Source of the DNA: Alcanivorax sp. 24
Lineage (GTDB): Bacteria > Pseudomonadota > Gammaproteobacteria > Pseudomonadales > Alcanivoracaceae
Direction of reading: 5' to 3'
Assembly: GCF_004360225.1 (NCBI RefSeq)
Contig: NZ_SNUA01000016.1
Coordinates: 1 to 64,000, forward strand
DNA length: 64,000 nucleotides
The position numbers were made by a program, and so were the translations under genes. Each line of letters starts with the position of its first letter. The first letter of the stretch is position 1. The notes below the pieces were generated by a model. That model worked only from the letters and a program-made list of their open reading frames with translations. It did not search any database and was not told where the DNA came from. Positions 8,747-17,738 of the stretch are shown here, one piece after another.

Positions 8747-9598
8747 ATGACGGATACCGATAACACCGGTGACGCCGGGCGTAAAACCACGCTCGCCTTC
8801 GCCCATGCCAACGGTGTGCCCGGCCACAGTTACGACACCTTCCTGGCGCCGCTGGCGGAGCACTACGATGTGCGGATTATCGAGTGTCTGGCGCACGATA
8901 AGCGCTTCCCGGTGGACGCCGACTGGAAAAGCCTGAGCCTGGAACTGGAAGCGTGGATGCGGGATCTGCCCAAGCCGCTGATTGGTCTGGGCCATTCCAT
9001 GGGCTCGGTGCTGATGTTTCACGTGGCCCAGCGCCACCCGGACTGGTTCAAGGCGTTGATCATGCTGGATCCGCCCATGGCCAACGGGTTTCGCGGCGTG
9101 GTCATGCGCGGCATCAAGGCGCTGGGCCTGCAGGACCGGTTCACCCCGGCGGGCCTCAGCAAAACCCGGCTTGATCATTGGGACAACTGGGAGGATGTGG
9201 AGAGCTATTTCGGCTCCCGTGGTTTTTTCAAGGCGTTCGATCCGCGTTGTCTGCGGGATTATCTGCGGGCCGGTCTGGAACGTCACGGTGACGGCTGGCG
9301 GTTGCGCTTCCGCCCGGCCGTCGAAGTGGCGATCTTTCGGGAGGTGCCCACCGGCCTTACGCGCATGCCCCGTCTCAAGGTACCCGGAGCCCTGGTCACC
9401 GGCCAGGACTCGCCGCCGCCGTTCCATCACAGCGGCGAGCGTCACGCCCGGCGTCATCGTCTGCGCCGGCTGTTCTCGCCCGGGGGGCACATGTATCCAT
9501 TGCAATACCCGGAGCGCACCGCTGAAATGGTGCGAGAACTGATTGTTGAACTGACCGGAGCCGACCATGCCCCCCATGCCGACAACAAGAACACCTGA
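8747..9598 (+). CDS. Alpha/beta hydrolase
   Basis: A 283-aa alpha/beta-hydrolase fold protein. The HANG segment at residues 20-23 is the likely oxyanion-hole region and GHSMGS holds the nucleophile Ser84. No signal peptide is seen, so it is cytosolic. Substrate is unknown. The last 32 bases overlap the next gene, which encodes another alpha/beta hydrolase, so the two form an operon. The promoter region is the 103 bp behind the heptamer satellite. Confidence 0.85.
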   Translation: MTDTDNTGDAGRKTTLAFAHANGVPGHSYDTFLAPLAEHYDVRIIECLAHDKRFPVDADWKSLSLELEAWMRDLPKPLIGLGHSMGSVLMFHVAQRHPDWFKALIMLDPPMANGFRGVVMRGIKALGLQDRFTPAGLSKTRLDHWDNWEDVESYFGSRGFFKAFDPRCLRDYLRAGLERHGDGWRLRFRPAVEVAIFREVPTGLTRMPRLKVPGALVTGQDSPPPFHHSGERHARRHRLRRLFSPGGHMYPLQYPERTAEMVRELIVELTGADHAPHADNKNT

Positions 9599-10442
9599 AG
9601 AACGCCGCTTCTCCGCCTATGGGCAGACCCTGGCGGCGCTGTATTGGGACGGCGGGCATGGGGACGCGGAGGGGGAACCGATCCTGGCGCTGCACGGCTG
9701 GCTCGACAACGCCGCGTCCTATCTGCCGCTGTCCGGGTATCTGGACCGGCCCATGGTGGCGTTGGACTTCGCCGGCCATGGCCATTCCGAACACCGCCCG
9801 GCGGAGCTGGCCACCCATTATGTGGATCACGTGCGCGATGTGCTCGCCGTGGCCGACCAGATGGGCTGGGGCCGTTTCGTGTTGATGGGGCACTCCATGG
9901 GCGCTGGCGTGGCCTGCCTGTTCGCCGCCACCTTCCCGGAGCGGGTCAGCAAGCTGGTGCTGATCGAAGGGTTGGGCCCGCCCGCCACGCCGGCCAGTGA
10001 CGTGGCGGGCACACTGCGCCAGGCCATCGACCAGATGCATTCGCTGCCAGAGAAGCGCAAGCCGGTCTACGCCGCCCAGGACGACGCCGTGGCGCTGCGC
10101 CGTCAGGCGCTGGGCGGGCTTGATACCGAATCCGCGCGGCTGCTGTGTGAGCGGGGACTGGTGGCGGTGGAAGGCGGCTGGACCTGGCGTACCGACATGC
10201 GTTTGCGAATTGCCTCCTCGGTTCGCTTCACCGAGGAACAGGTGGAAGGCTTTGTCCGTGCCATTGAAGCGCCGACCTTGCTGATCCTGGGGGAGAGCGG
10301 CCTCGCCGGTGAAGTGAAATTCGAACACCGCTTCGACTGGCTCCGGGACGCCGGCCGGGTCATCCTGCCGGGGCGCCACCATTTGCACATGGATACGCCC
10401 GAGCCGGTGGCGGCGGAGATCCGCGCGTTTCTGGACAATTAA
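9567..10442 (+). CDS. Alpha/beta hydrolase (second of an overlapping pair)
   Basis: A 291-aa alpha/beta hydrolase. It shows HGWLDN at residues 43-48 (oxyanion hole), LDFAGHGHS, and the nucleophile elbow GHSMGAG with Ser110. A C-terminal HHLHMD segment supplies the likely catalytic histidine. The ATG at 9567 has GGAG seven bases upstream and lies inside the preceding gene. An ATG at 9576 is an alternative. The two hydrolases share only the fold-level motifs, so a recent tandem duplication is not evident. Substrate is unknown. Confidence 0.85.
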   Translation: MPPMPTTRTPEERRFSAYGQTLAALYWDGGHGDAEGEPILALHGWLDNAASYLPLSGYLDRPMVALDFAGHGHSEHRPAELATHYVDHVRDVLAVADQMGWGRFVLMGHSMGAGVACLFAATFPERVSKLVLIEGLGPPATPASDVAGTLRQAIDQMHSLPEKRKPVYAAQDDAVALRRQALGGLDTESARLLCERGLVAVEGGWTWRTDMRLRIASSVRFTEEQVEGFVRAIEAPTLLILGESGLAGEVKFEHRFDWLRDAGRVILPGRHHLHMDTPEPVAAEIRAFLDN

Positions 10443-10741
10443 ACCCCCTCTGAAAAACACCCCATCATCCTGGCCTTGACCCGTACGTCACCCCGGACCA
10501 GATCCGTACGTCATCCCGGGCTTGACCCGGGATCTCCCTCTACAGGGGACATGGCCTGGTAGCCGGAGATGTCGGATCAAGTCCGGCATGACACAAGACC
10601 GGATCCGGCATGACGTTTTGCAGAGGCTCGTTAAAGCCGGGTAGGGCGATCGGGACCGGAGCCGATGGCATTTCGGTGAATCGACATTGTTGACAGTGAC
10701 ATTGGTCGATGTAAATTAGATTCCATCCAAGGCCTGTTCAG
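10443..10741. repeat. Intergenic region with short palindromic repeats
   Basis: Holds the perfect palindrome arms ATCCCGGG and CCCGGGAT around CTTGA (10512-10532). Repeats of GTACGTCAYCCCGG (near 10482 and 10507) and TCCGGCATGAC (near 10580 and 10604) lie around it. This is the GTCATCCCGGGCTTGACCCGGGA-like dispersed repeat type common in proteobacterial genomes. It is unrelated to the REP family elsewhere in the window. Confidence 0.6.
10690..10717 (+). promoter_or_regulatory. Candidate sigma-70 promoter
   Basis: TTGACA (10690-10695), a 16-bp spacer, then TAAATT (10712-10717), 25 bp upstream of the PF10118 gene. The -35 is a perfect match and the -10 is weaker. Confidence 0.45.
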
Positions 10742-11695
10742 ATGGAAGCCGACATGTCCACCGCCAAACAAAAAGCACAAGAACTGCACCGCGCGGCGGG
10801 CCATGCCCTGAAGGCCCGCCGTGTCCGCTTCGATTTTTCCGGGACGCCGCTGCACTGGCTGCCGGAAGACCCGTTTTCCTCCTACATGATCAATGGCATC
10901 CACTTGCTGCTGCCCGCCGGGGAACTGTGGTTCTGCCGCGTCTATAATCAGGCCCTGCCGCTGGTCAGCGATGACGCTTTGCGGGCCGAGGTGGAGGGCT
11001 TCATTCGCCAGGAAGCGATTCACTCCCGTGCCCACTCCGGTGCCCAGGAATATCTGCGTGGTCATGGCCTGAGTGTGGAGGAGTATGTGGCGCGGGTGGA
11101 CTGGCTGTTCGGCACCTTTCTCGGTGACGCGCCGCTGGCGGTGCCGGCGCTGCGCCACTCGAGTCTGAGCCGCCACTGGCTGGTGCTGAGAGTGGGCATT
11201 ATCGCCGCCATTGAGCATTTCACCGGCGTCCTCGGCCAGTGGGCCATGGACAACACCACCTGGGAGGCGCGGGGCGACGCCGCCATGGCCGACCTGTTCA
11301 AATGGCACCTGGCGGAGGAGGTCGAACACCGCACCGTGGCCTTTGATCTGTTCGATCATCTCTGCCGTACTCAACTGGGGTTCTACGTCAGCCGGCAGGC
11401 GTTGATGGCGCTGGTGTTTCCATTGTTCATTTATTTCATCTCCGAAGGCGCGCGCAGCTTGGCACGCCAGGATCCGGATCCGCGCGTGCGCCGGATCGGC
11501 CGGCTGTGGATTCCGCGACTGTTATGGCAGTTGCAACGCACCGGACGCCGCACTGGCAATGTGCCCACCTTCAGTTTCCTGGTGGTGGCCACCCTGCGCT
11601 GGGTTCACCCCGGCTTCCATCCCTTCTTTGAAGGGGACACCGAACAGGCGCTGGCGTACCTGGCGCGCTCTCCGGCCGCGCAGGCGGCGGTTTGA
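10742..11695 (+). CDS. Metal-dependent hydrolase of the PF10118 family
   Basis: A 317-aa helical protein resembling PF10118 predicted metal-dependent hydrolases. Candidate metal ligands are in RQEAIHSRAH (about residues 89-98) and in HLAEEVEHRTVAF (about residues 188-200), an E-x2-H pattern reminiscent of di-iron carboxylate proteins. A hydrophobic stretch ALVFPLFIYFI may touch the membrane. The biochemical role of the family is not established. The start could be 10742 or the ATG at 10754, and neither has a strong ribosome-binding site. Confidence 0.75.
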   Translation: MEADMSTAKQKAQELHRAAGHALKARRVRFDFSGTPLHWLPEDPFSSYMINGIHLLLPAGELWFCRVYNQALPLVSDDALRAEVEGFIRQEAIHSRAHSGAQEYLRGHGLSVEEYVARVDWLFGTFLGDAPLAVPALRHSSLSRHWLVLRVGIIAAIEHFTGVLGQWAMDNTTWEARGDAAMADLFKWHLAEEVEHRTVAFDLFDHLCRTQLGFYVSRQALMALVFPLFIYFISEGARSLARQDPDPRVRRIGRLWIPRLLWQLQRTGRRTGNVPTFSFLVVATLRWVHPGFHPFFEGDTEQALAYLARSPAAQAAV

Positions 11696-11710
11696 GTCTC
11701 TCTGGCACGC

Positions 11711-11780
11711 TGATTCGCTGCCAAGGCAGCTTCCCACGGGCCGAACCACGAAGCCGCTGTGGGAGCGGCCTTGGCAGCGA
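11711..11780. repeat. REPIN, left copy of a 70-bp identical direct repeat
   Basis: Reads TGATTCGCTGCCAAGGCAGC through GGAGCGGCCTTGGCAGCGA. The same 70 bases occur in the same orientation at 17581-17650. The pair brackets the complete iron-uptake cassette. Confidence 0.95.
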
Positions 11781-11843
11781 TCGGCCACTGGTATACACAT
11801 AAGCTCGCCGGCCCATAACGGTGCTTGACAGGGGCGTCCGGCG

Positions 11844-12035
11844 TCAGATGCGTCGTGGACGAAGGGCGATCAGCACCGGTACCGCCAGGCAGAGCCAGGA
11901 CAGGGCGTCCCAGACGCCGTCGGCGAGCAGGGCGGATACCAGCCCCACCGCGCTGATCACGCCGATCCAGAAGGGGAGGCGGAAAATACCCCACAGCCCG
12001 TTGGGTTTCACCACGGCTCGTCGCGGCATGTTCAT
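11844..12035 (-). CDS. Small two-helix membrane protein
   Basis: A 63-aa protein with two hydrophobic stretches (about residues 14-38 and 42-59) and basic ends (MNMPRRAVVKPNG and LRPRRI). The start overlaps the stop of the PepSY gene (ATGA), so it is the last gene of the iron cassette. Small membrane proteins often accompany PepSY-domain proteins near siderophore receptor genes. No further function can be assigned. Confidence 0.65.
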   Translation of the reverse strand: MNMPRRAVVKPNGLWGIFRLPFWIGVISAVGLVSALLADGVWDALSWLCLAVPVLIALRPRRI

Positions 12036-13168
12036 ACTGTGTCCTCCAACAGGTAATCCGGTCCTTCATCCACGGCGCGTTTCGTGCCTCGTCTTTTGCC
12101 GAGCCACAAATACAAGCCCGTGATCAGCACCACGATGGTGATCACGTCAAGTGCCGTCCACAGCAGTTTTAGCGGCATGCCGCCATAGTCACCGAAGTGC
12201 AGCGGCTGTGACAGAAACAGGGTCCGGGCGTACCAGGGCATGGCGCGGGTGGCGGTGATCTCGCCGCTGGCGGCGTCCACCAGGGCTGGGGAGAGCACGC
12301 GGCTGGTCACCGGCGTATTGCCCACCAGATAGACGCCGTAGTGATGGGGGCTGGCGAATGGCGTGCCGGGGAAGGCCAGGGTAAGCAGATGCCCGTTCGG
12401 AAAGGCGGAGCGGATTTTCCCGCTTACCCGGTCCACGCTGGCGTACTGCCCGGGCACCGGACGGTCCCGGTGGGACGCGGCCATTTCCGCCAATTCGCTG
12501 GCCTGCCACATCCTTTCGATGGGCACGGCCAGGGTATTGATGATACCGGTCAGGGTGACCACGGAAAGCCAGACCACGGTGACGATGCCCAACAAATTAT
12601 GCAGATCCAGCCAGCGCAGGCGCCGGCTGCGCTGGCTGCGCACCGTGGCGAACGGCTGTTTGCGCATGAACGGCGCGTACAACACCACGCCGCTGACGAT
12701 GGCCACCATTACCAGCAGTCCCATCAGCCCCAGAAACAACATGCCGGGCAGTCCGGCGAACAGATCCACGTGCAGCCGCCTCATCACGTACATGAACCCT
12801 TCCGTGGGTTGGGCCACCCGCAGCTGCCGGCCATTACGCAGATCGAAGGTCTGATAATGAAAGGTCTCCGGGGCGCTCATTGGCGAGGCGCCGGTGGCCA
12901 CCATCACCAGCGGGTTCTCGTCATCGAAGAACGCGTAGAGGACCTGTTCATCCGGGCGGTTGCGGTCCGCCTGGTCGATGATGCTCTGTACCGTGACCGC
13001 CTTGTGGTTCTCCGGCAGGGTTTCCAGTTCCGGCAGCGTCAAGTGTTCGATCTCATGATGAAAGATCAGCGGCAGGCCGGTCAGGCACAGCATCAGCATG
13101 AAAAGGGTGGCGATCAGGCTGGTCCACTTGTGTACGAAGGACCAGACGCGAAAGGCGCGTGGTGTCAT
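12032..13168 (-). CDS. PepSY-associated membrane protein (iron-uptake type)
   Basis: A 378-aa inner-membrane protein of the PepSY_TM family. It starts with the characteristic FRVWSFVHKWTSLI helix. A periplasmic region, paired helices around LMGLLVMVAIVSGVVLYAPF and a C-terminal helix LLWTALDVITIVVLITGLYL follow. Proteins of this type accompany TonB-dependent siderophore receptors and some are ferric-siderophore reductases. Reduction of imported iron is inferred from context. It lies downstream of the receptor, separated from it by a 278-bp inverted-repeat element. Confidence 0.85.
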   Translation of the reverse strand: MTPRAFRVWSFVHKWTSLIATLFMLMLCLTGLPLIFHHEIEHLTLPELETLPENHKAVTVQSIIDQADRNRPDEQVLYAFFDDENPLVMVATGASPMSAPETFHYQTFDLRNGRQLRVAQPTEGFMYVMRRLHVDLFAGLPGMLFLGLMGLLVMVAIVSGVVLYAPFMRKQPFATVRSQRSRRLRWLDLHNLLGIVTVVWLSVVTLTGIINTLAVPIERMWQASELAEMAASHRDRPVPGQYASVDRVSGKIRSAFPNGHLLTLAFPGTPFASPHHYGVYLVGNTPVTSRVLSPALVDAASGEITATRAMPWYARTLFLSQPLHFGDYGGMPLKLLWTALDVITIVVLITGLYLWLGKRRGTKRAVDEGPDYLLEDTV

Positions 13169-13189
13169 GACGGTTCTCCCTTATTTAGG

Positions 13190-13467
13190 GCCTGTTTACG
13201 ATCTATTCACCGCCGCGCCGGAGCTCATTTTGTCGTCAGGTCGTGATTCCGACTGTGCGGTGTAGTCCATCTACATAAACAAGCGTAATCGCGGCCTGGC
13301 GGCACTCTCCACCTAAAGAAAGTGGGCCCGGCCCTTCGGGTTGCGCTGGAAAAGCCGCCAGAGAACGCCCCGGCCTTTGCCTTTGGCCCCACCAAAGCCT
13401 TCAGTCCGCGACGCCCTCCGGCGGCTTTTCCAGCGGCAACGCGGTGGCGAATAGATCGTAAACAGGC
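13190..13467. mobile_element. MITE-like element with 28-bp terminal inverted repeats
   Basis: The left end GCCTGTTTACGATCTATTC (13190-13208) is the exact complement of GAATAGATCGTAAACAGGC (13449-13467), and matching continues with two mismatches into CCGCCGCG. A second inner inverted pair is GCTGGAAAAGCCGCC (about 13346) and GGCGGCTTTTCCAGC (about 13421). No coding capacity. It separates the PepSY gene from the TonB receptor gene and fills the 301-bp gap. Confidence 0.7.
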
Positions 13468-13469
13468 TC

Positions 13470-15881
13470 TTAGAGGTCCACGGTGACGGAGAGGGTGAGT
13501 GTCCGTGGCACGCCGATGTTCACCCCCTCATAGCCACTGGCGCCCTGCCAGTAGTCCTCGCCGAAAGCGTTCTCCATATTCGCGCGCACTACCACCGGCG
13601 TGCCGGAAAGACTGAGGCGATAGCGGGCGCCCAGATCCACCCGATGCCAGTCGGGGATAGTGCGGGTGTTGGCGGCGTCCAGGTACGCCTCTCCGGTATA
13701 AATCCAGCGGGCGCCGAGGCTGATCTGACGCGACAGGTCCCAGTCGAAACCCAGGTTGGCCTGTTCGCGGGATACGCCGGGGGCGTCGTTGTCGTCATTG
13801 TGGCCGCCCTGGGTATTGGTCAGGCGAGGCTGGACATAACTCAGACCGGAAAGTACGCGCAGGCCATCCATGGGCTCACCGAAAAGATTGACTTCCACGC
13901 CCCGGTTGCGCTGTTCGCCATCGGCCCTGAAAACATTGTCACTGTTTACGTAGGCGCTGGGCTTTTTGATCTGGAAGGCGGCCAGGGTGGCGCCGAACCG
14001 GCCGCTGTCGTACTTCGCACCTATCTCGAACTGTTTGGTTTTATAAGGGGCCAGAATGGTGCCTGGATTGCTGGCGGTGAGCGGCGCGGCATCGCCGGGA
14101 CTGAGGCCCTGGATGGCGTTGGCATAGAAGGTCAGGTTGTTCAACGGCATGACCGCCAGGCCGATCAGGGGAGTCCACAGTTGTTCGTTGTACGCGCTGG
14201 TTTTGGCGCCAGTACCCTGATCGTAATTGTCGGTTCTGATCCATTGCCGACGAGCGCCCAGGGTCAGTTGCACGCGCTCGTCCAGCATCAACAAGCGATC
14301 GGTGAGAGTCAGACCGCTGAACACGTATTCCTGAGTGGTCGGGATATGGCCGTCCAGAGAGGAATAATCCACGTCCAGATCCCTGGCGGGATGGTAAAGA
14401 TTGCCCGGCACCGGCGCGCCAAACTGGTAAACGACGCCTTCGCGGTGTTTAAGACGGTTCACGCTCAATGACCACTGATGGTTCACGGCGCCAGTGGCAA
14501 AGCGTCCGCGCAAGCCGGTCTGGGCCACCAGGGTGCGCCGCTCGGCGCGCTGGCGCGCGGAGCCGAAATCCGACGCGCCGCTGTCCCCATCGACAACAAC
14601 ATTGGCGGCGACAGTATCCCATTCGTTCTTCCGACCACCGAAGGTAAGAAAGCCGGTGACATGCTCATTGAAATCGTACTCAGCGTTGTTGGCGATGGAC
14701 AGGGTCTGGGCATCGGAATAGGAGTTTTTCATGCCGAACAGGCGATCGGAGTCCGGTGCGTCCGGCATCGACACGCCTTCAGCCACCTGAATCGGCCGGA
14801 TCACACCGTCCAGCTTTTCCTTCTGGAACAGCAGATCGGAGGACAGACGCAAGCGCTCGCCTTGATAATCCAGCGCCAGAGCCATTAACGGGAATTCCCG
14901 GCTCTGATCTTCCAGAGCGGTGTCGCCCTGACGATAGACGCCGTTGAAGCGCACTCCGAAACGGTTCTCTTCGCCGAACCGCCGCCCCACATCCACATGA
15001 GTCCCGACCTGGCTGTCGGAGGTGTAGTCCACGCTGAGTCGGGTCAGCGGCTGCGCCGCCGCCCGTTTGGGCACCACATTAATTGCGCCGCCGACACTGC
15101 CGCTGGGCGCCATGCCGTTGAGCAAGGCGTTGGGGCCGCGTATCAATTCCACCCGCTCGGCGAATTCGATCGGCACCCGCCAATAGGGAAGCAGGCCATA
15201 GACGCCATTGAGCGCCACATCGTGGTTGTTCACCGGAAACCCGCGAATGGTGTAGCTGTCGTTGAGGTCGCCCCGGGCACCGGTGAGGCGGACCGCGGCG
15301 CTGTTGTTGACCAGAATATCGGCGATGCTGCGCGCCTGCTGATCGTCCGCCAGCTCGGCGGTGTAGGCGGTGATATTGAACGGCGCTTCCATCATATCCA
15401 TGTCACCCAGCACGCCGACGCGCCCGCCGCTGGCCACCTGCCCGCCAGCGTACACCGGTACGGGTGTGGCGGCGCCGGAGACAGGGATATCGGCGTTGAC
15501 GTCGATCGGCGCCAGACGTGACGCCGCCGGTTGGATTTGATAGCCGCCCTGGCCGTTGGCGCGTGCCTGCAGCGCCGTGCCCGCCAGTAACTGCTGGAGG
15601 CCATCCGCCACCGTATAGCGGCCATCAAGTCCGGGGCTGCGCAGATCCTTGACCAGCTCGGGGGGGAACGACAGCAGGATCCGTGCCTGTTGACCAAAGC
15701 GGTTCAGGGCCGCTTCCAGGGGGCTGGCGGGAACGCTGTAGTGCTGCCGGGCTTCGGCGCCGGCGGTCTGGGCCGACGCGGCGGCGGGCAGCAGAGGCAG
15801 GCTCAGAGTGAGCGCAACAAGCAGGGACCGCCCCAGGAAGGGCAAGGATCGGTAAGTAAGAGAGGGTAACAAAAGTGGCAT
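13470..15881 (-). CDS. TonB-dependent siderophore receptor with STN signalling domain
   Basis: An 803-aa outer-membrane transporter. An N-terminal signal peptide (about residues 1-37, LVALTLSLPLLPAAASAQ) is followed by a secretin/TonB N-terminal (STN) domain at about 45-120 (HYSVPASPLEAALNRFGQQA). The plug domain follows (about 165-275, with YTIRGFPVNN and ERVELIRGPNALLNG), then the 22-stranded barrel ending LTLSVTVDL. The STN domain marks it as a transducer that signals ligand binding to the FecR-like protein encoded just upstream. The substrate is probably a ferric siderophore and cannot be identified from sequence alone. The start at 15881 is preceded by GGAG. Confidence 0.93.
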   Translation of the reverse strand: MPLLLPSLTYRSLPFLGRSLLVALTLSLPLLPAAASAQTAGAEARQHYSVPASPLEAALNRFGQQARILLSFPPELVKDLRSPGLDGRYTVADGLQQLLAGTALQARANGQGGYQIQPAASRLAPIDVNADIPVSGAATPVPVYAGGQVASGGRVGVLGDMDMMEAPFNITAYTAELADDQQARSIADILVNNSAAVRLTGARGDLNDSYTIRGFPVNNHDVALNGVYGLLPYWRVPIEFAERVELIRGPNALLNGMAPSGSVGGAINVVPKRAAAQPLTRLSVDYTSDSQVGTHVDVGRRFGEENRFGVRFNGVYRQGDTALEDQSREFPLMALALDYQGERLRLSSDLLFQKEKLDGVIRPIQVAEGVSMPDAPDSDRLFGMKNSYSDAQTLSIANNAEYDFNEHVTGFLTFGGRKNEWDTVAANVVVDGDSGASDFGSARQRAERRTLVAQTGLRGRFATGAVNHQWSLSVNRLKHREGVVYQFGAPVPGNLYHPARDLDVDYSSLDGHIPTTQEYVFSGLTLTDRLLMLDERVQLTLGARRQWIRTDNYDQGTGAKTSAYNEQLWTPLIGLAVMPLNNLTFYANAIQGLSPGDAAPLTASNPGTILAPYKTKQFEIGAKYDSGRFGATLAAFQIKKPSAYVNSDNVFRADGEQRNRGVEVNLFGEPMDGLRVLSGLSYVQPRLTNTQGGHNDDNDAPGVSREQANLGFDWDLSRQISLGARWIYTGEAYLDAANTRTIPDWHRVDLGARYRLSLSGTPVVVRANMENAFGEDYWQGASGYEGVNIGVPRTLTLSVTVDL

Positions 15882-15948
15882 CAGGGACTCCGGATCAAGG
15901 GAGATAGGTGGGTTTACCTCCTATGTCCCGCGAGCCGTCCCAAACAGC

Positions 15949-16965
15949 TCACCCGGAAGACGATTTTGGCAAAATCCGCACCCAATAGCGGGTCAGGAAG
16001 CGCACCTCCACTGGCAGGATGCCGGGCAGGGCGGTCAGCACGCGGTCGCTGTCGGCCAGCGGGTAGGTGCCGGACAAGCGCAGATCGGCCACCGCCGGAT
16101 CACAACTCAGAGTCCCATTGCGATAGCGACCCAGTTCCGCCAGGAAATCCGCCAGACGCTGGTTGCTGGCCACCAGCATGCCATGGGTCCAGGCCGCGGC
16201 GTTGTCGTCCAGCGGAGCGGCAGGTGCCACGCCGAAGGCGTTGAAGCGCCGCTGCTGGCCGGCCGGCACCCTGGCGGCTTCGCGACCCTGGCCACGAGGG
16301 CGAATCGCCACCACGCCTTCGAGCACGCTGAGCCGAACGGCGTTCTCCAGTATGCGCACATTGAACCGGGTGCCCAGCGGGTGTAGCTCCCCCTGTCCGG
16401 TATCGATCACCAGGGGGCGGGTGTCCTGGCCGGTGGTGACCATGATCTCGCCCGCGAGCAGGCGCAGCCGCCGCTCCTGATCATTGAACCGCACATCCAC
16501 GGCGCTGTCGGTATTCAGGGTCAGTTCGGTACCGTCGTCGAGCCGGTGGGTGGCGCGCTCGCCCACCGCGGTGCGCAAGTCCGCCCGCCACTCCGGCCAG
16601 GCATCGCGAGTGATCCAGGCGCCGCCACCGAGAAACAGAGCAGCGACCAGTGACTGCACCACTTGCCGGCGTTTGCGTGCTCGGGAAGAGAGGGGAGGCG
16701 TCAGCAGGGTGGCCCGGGCCAGCGGTGCTCGTTGCGGACCACCGAGATCGCGCAGGTGCTGATTGACCTGCTCGATGTGTCGCCAGGCACTGCGGTGATC
16801 CGGGTTGGCCTCGTGCCAACGGCGAAAAGCCTCCTGACGGTCGGCGGCCATGTCACCGGATTGCCATTCCACCAGCCATTCCACCGCCTGCCGTGCAATC
16901 TCCTTGGGAATGTCCGGAGGGGCGGGCAACCCCTGCTCGGCGTCGGTGGACCAGGACTCGCTCAT
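15949..16965 (-). CDS. FecR-family anti-sigma factor
   Basis: A 338-aa inner-membrane signal transducer between the TonB receptor and the sigma factor. The N-terminal cytoplasmic domain carries the typical EWLVEWQSGD and FRRWHEANPDHRSAWRHIEQ motif. A short hydrophobic segment (VVQSLVAALFLGGGAWI) follows, then the periplasmic FecR domain with THRLDDGTELTLNTDSAVDV and LLAGEI. The start at 16965 overlaps the sigma-factor stop (ATGA). Expected to bind and control the sigma factor encoded directly upstream. Confidence 0.92.
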   Translation of the reverse strand: MSESWSTDAEQGLPAPPDIPKEIARQAVEWLVEWQSGDMAADRQEAFRRWHEANPDHRSAWRHIEQVNQHLRDLGGPQRAPLARATLLTPPLSSRARKRRQVVQSLVAALFLGGGAWITRDAWPEWRADLRTAVGERATHRLDDGTELTLNTDSAVDVRFNDQERRLRLLAGEIMVTTGQDTRPLVIDTGQGELHPLGTRFNVRILENAVRLSVLEGVVAIRPRGQGREAARVPAGQQRRFNAFGVAPAAPLDDNAAAWTHGMLVASNQRLADFLAELGRYRNGTLSCDPAVADLRLSGTYPLADSDRVLTALPGILPVEVRFLTRYWVRILPKSSSG

Positions 16966-17471
16966 GTGCTTTCCAGGGCGAAGTAGCATTGGGCGGAGGC
17001 GCGAATCAGATAACGTTTCACGGTGCTGACCGACAGGTTTAACTGGTCGGCGATGGCCTGATGAGTCAGGCCGTCCAACTGGGCATACAGGAACGCGCGC
17101 TTCACTGGCAACGGCAGATTCCCCAGCATCCGGTCCACCTGGTGCAGGGCTTCCAGCAGCAGAGCGTGTTCCTCTGGCGAGGGCGCCTGCTCCTCGGGCA
17201 GCGCCGCCAGACTCCTCAGGTAAGCGGCTTCCACTTGTTCGCGGCGCCAGTGATTGGACAGCACGCGGCTGGCCAGAGTGGTGAGAAAGGCCCGCGGCTC
17301 GCGCACGGTGATGGCTTCGCGGCGTACCAGCAGACGCATGAAAGTGTCGTGGGTGAGATCATCGGCGCGCTGGTGGCAACCGAGCTTGCGACGGAACCAG
17401 CTCACCAGCCAGCGCTGATGGTCTCCATACAACCGGTCGATTTGCTGGTGCCACTGGCCGCTGCTCGCCAT
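16962..17471 (-). CDS. FecI-like ECF sigma factor
   Basis: A 169-aa extracytoplasmic-function sigma-70 factor. Region 2 includes QRADDLTHDTFMRLL, and region 4 includes LPLPVKRAFLYAQLDGLTHQ with the helix-turn-helix AIADQLNLSVSTVKRYL. The ATG at 17471 gives the normal length. The in-frame extension to 17675 would run through a Fur box and a REP and is rejected. The gene heads the sigma-FecR-receptor set, and the Fur box about 30 bp upstream predicts iron-repressed expression. Confidence 0.92.
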   Translation of the reverse strand: MASSGQWHQQIDRLYGDHQRWLVSWFRRKLGCHQRADDLTHDTFMRLLVRREAITVREPRAFLTTLASRVLSNHWRREQVEAAYLRSLAALPEEQAPSPEEHALLLEALHQVDRMLGNLPLPVKRAFLYAQLDGLTHQAIADQLNLSVSTVKRYLIRASAQCYFALEST

Positions 17472-17500
17472 CGCGGATCGTCGTCCCCATGCTCGTTCAT

Positions 17501-17524
17501 GATAATAATAATGGTTATCATTAT
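17501..17524 (-). promoter_or_regulatory. Fur box upstream of the ECF sigma gene
   Basis: On the minus strand the site begins ATAATGATAACCATTATTAT and ends TATC, close to the Fur consensus GATAATGATAATCATTATC. It lies 30 bp before the sigma start codon, a position fitting repression of the whole cassette when iron is sufficient. Confidence 0.8.
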
Positions 17525-17580
17525 GCGGATTGCTGGGACGGCGCGCAATTGCGGGAAAGGCCTGCTTACACGCAACATAC

Positions 17581-17650
17581 TGATTCGCTGCCAAGGCAGC
17601 TTCCCACGGGCCGAACCACGAAGCCGCTGTGGGAGCGGCCTTGGCAGCGA
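17581..17650. repeat. REPIN, right copy of a 70-bp identical direct repeat
   Basis: Identical to 11711-11780, same orientation, 5,870 bp away. It is preceded by the fragment TTACACGCAACA, which belongs to a separate dispersed repeat. Confidence 0.95.
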
Positions 17651-17738
17651 ATACGCGACCATGCAAAAGCGTCAAGCCTCCGGCGTCTGGCGCTTTTGCA
17701 CTTATGGGGCACTACTGGCTCACGGGCCCGCCATCAAG

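Noticed and set aside
10512-10532. Rho-independent terminator in the gap after the hydrolase pair
   Set aside because: The palindrome has no following T-tract and belongs to a common dispersed repeat type.
17472-17675. Extended start for the ECF sigma factor
   Set aside because: The extension would translate the Fur box and a REPIN. The ATG at 17471 gives the family length.
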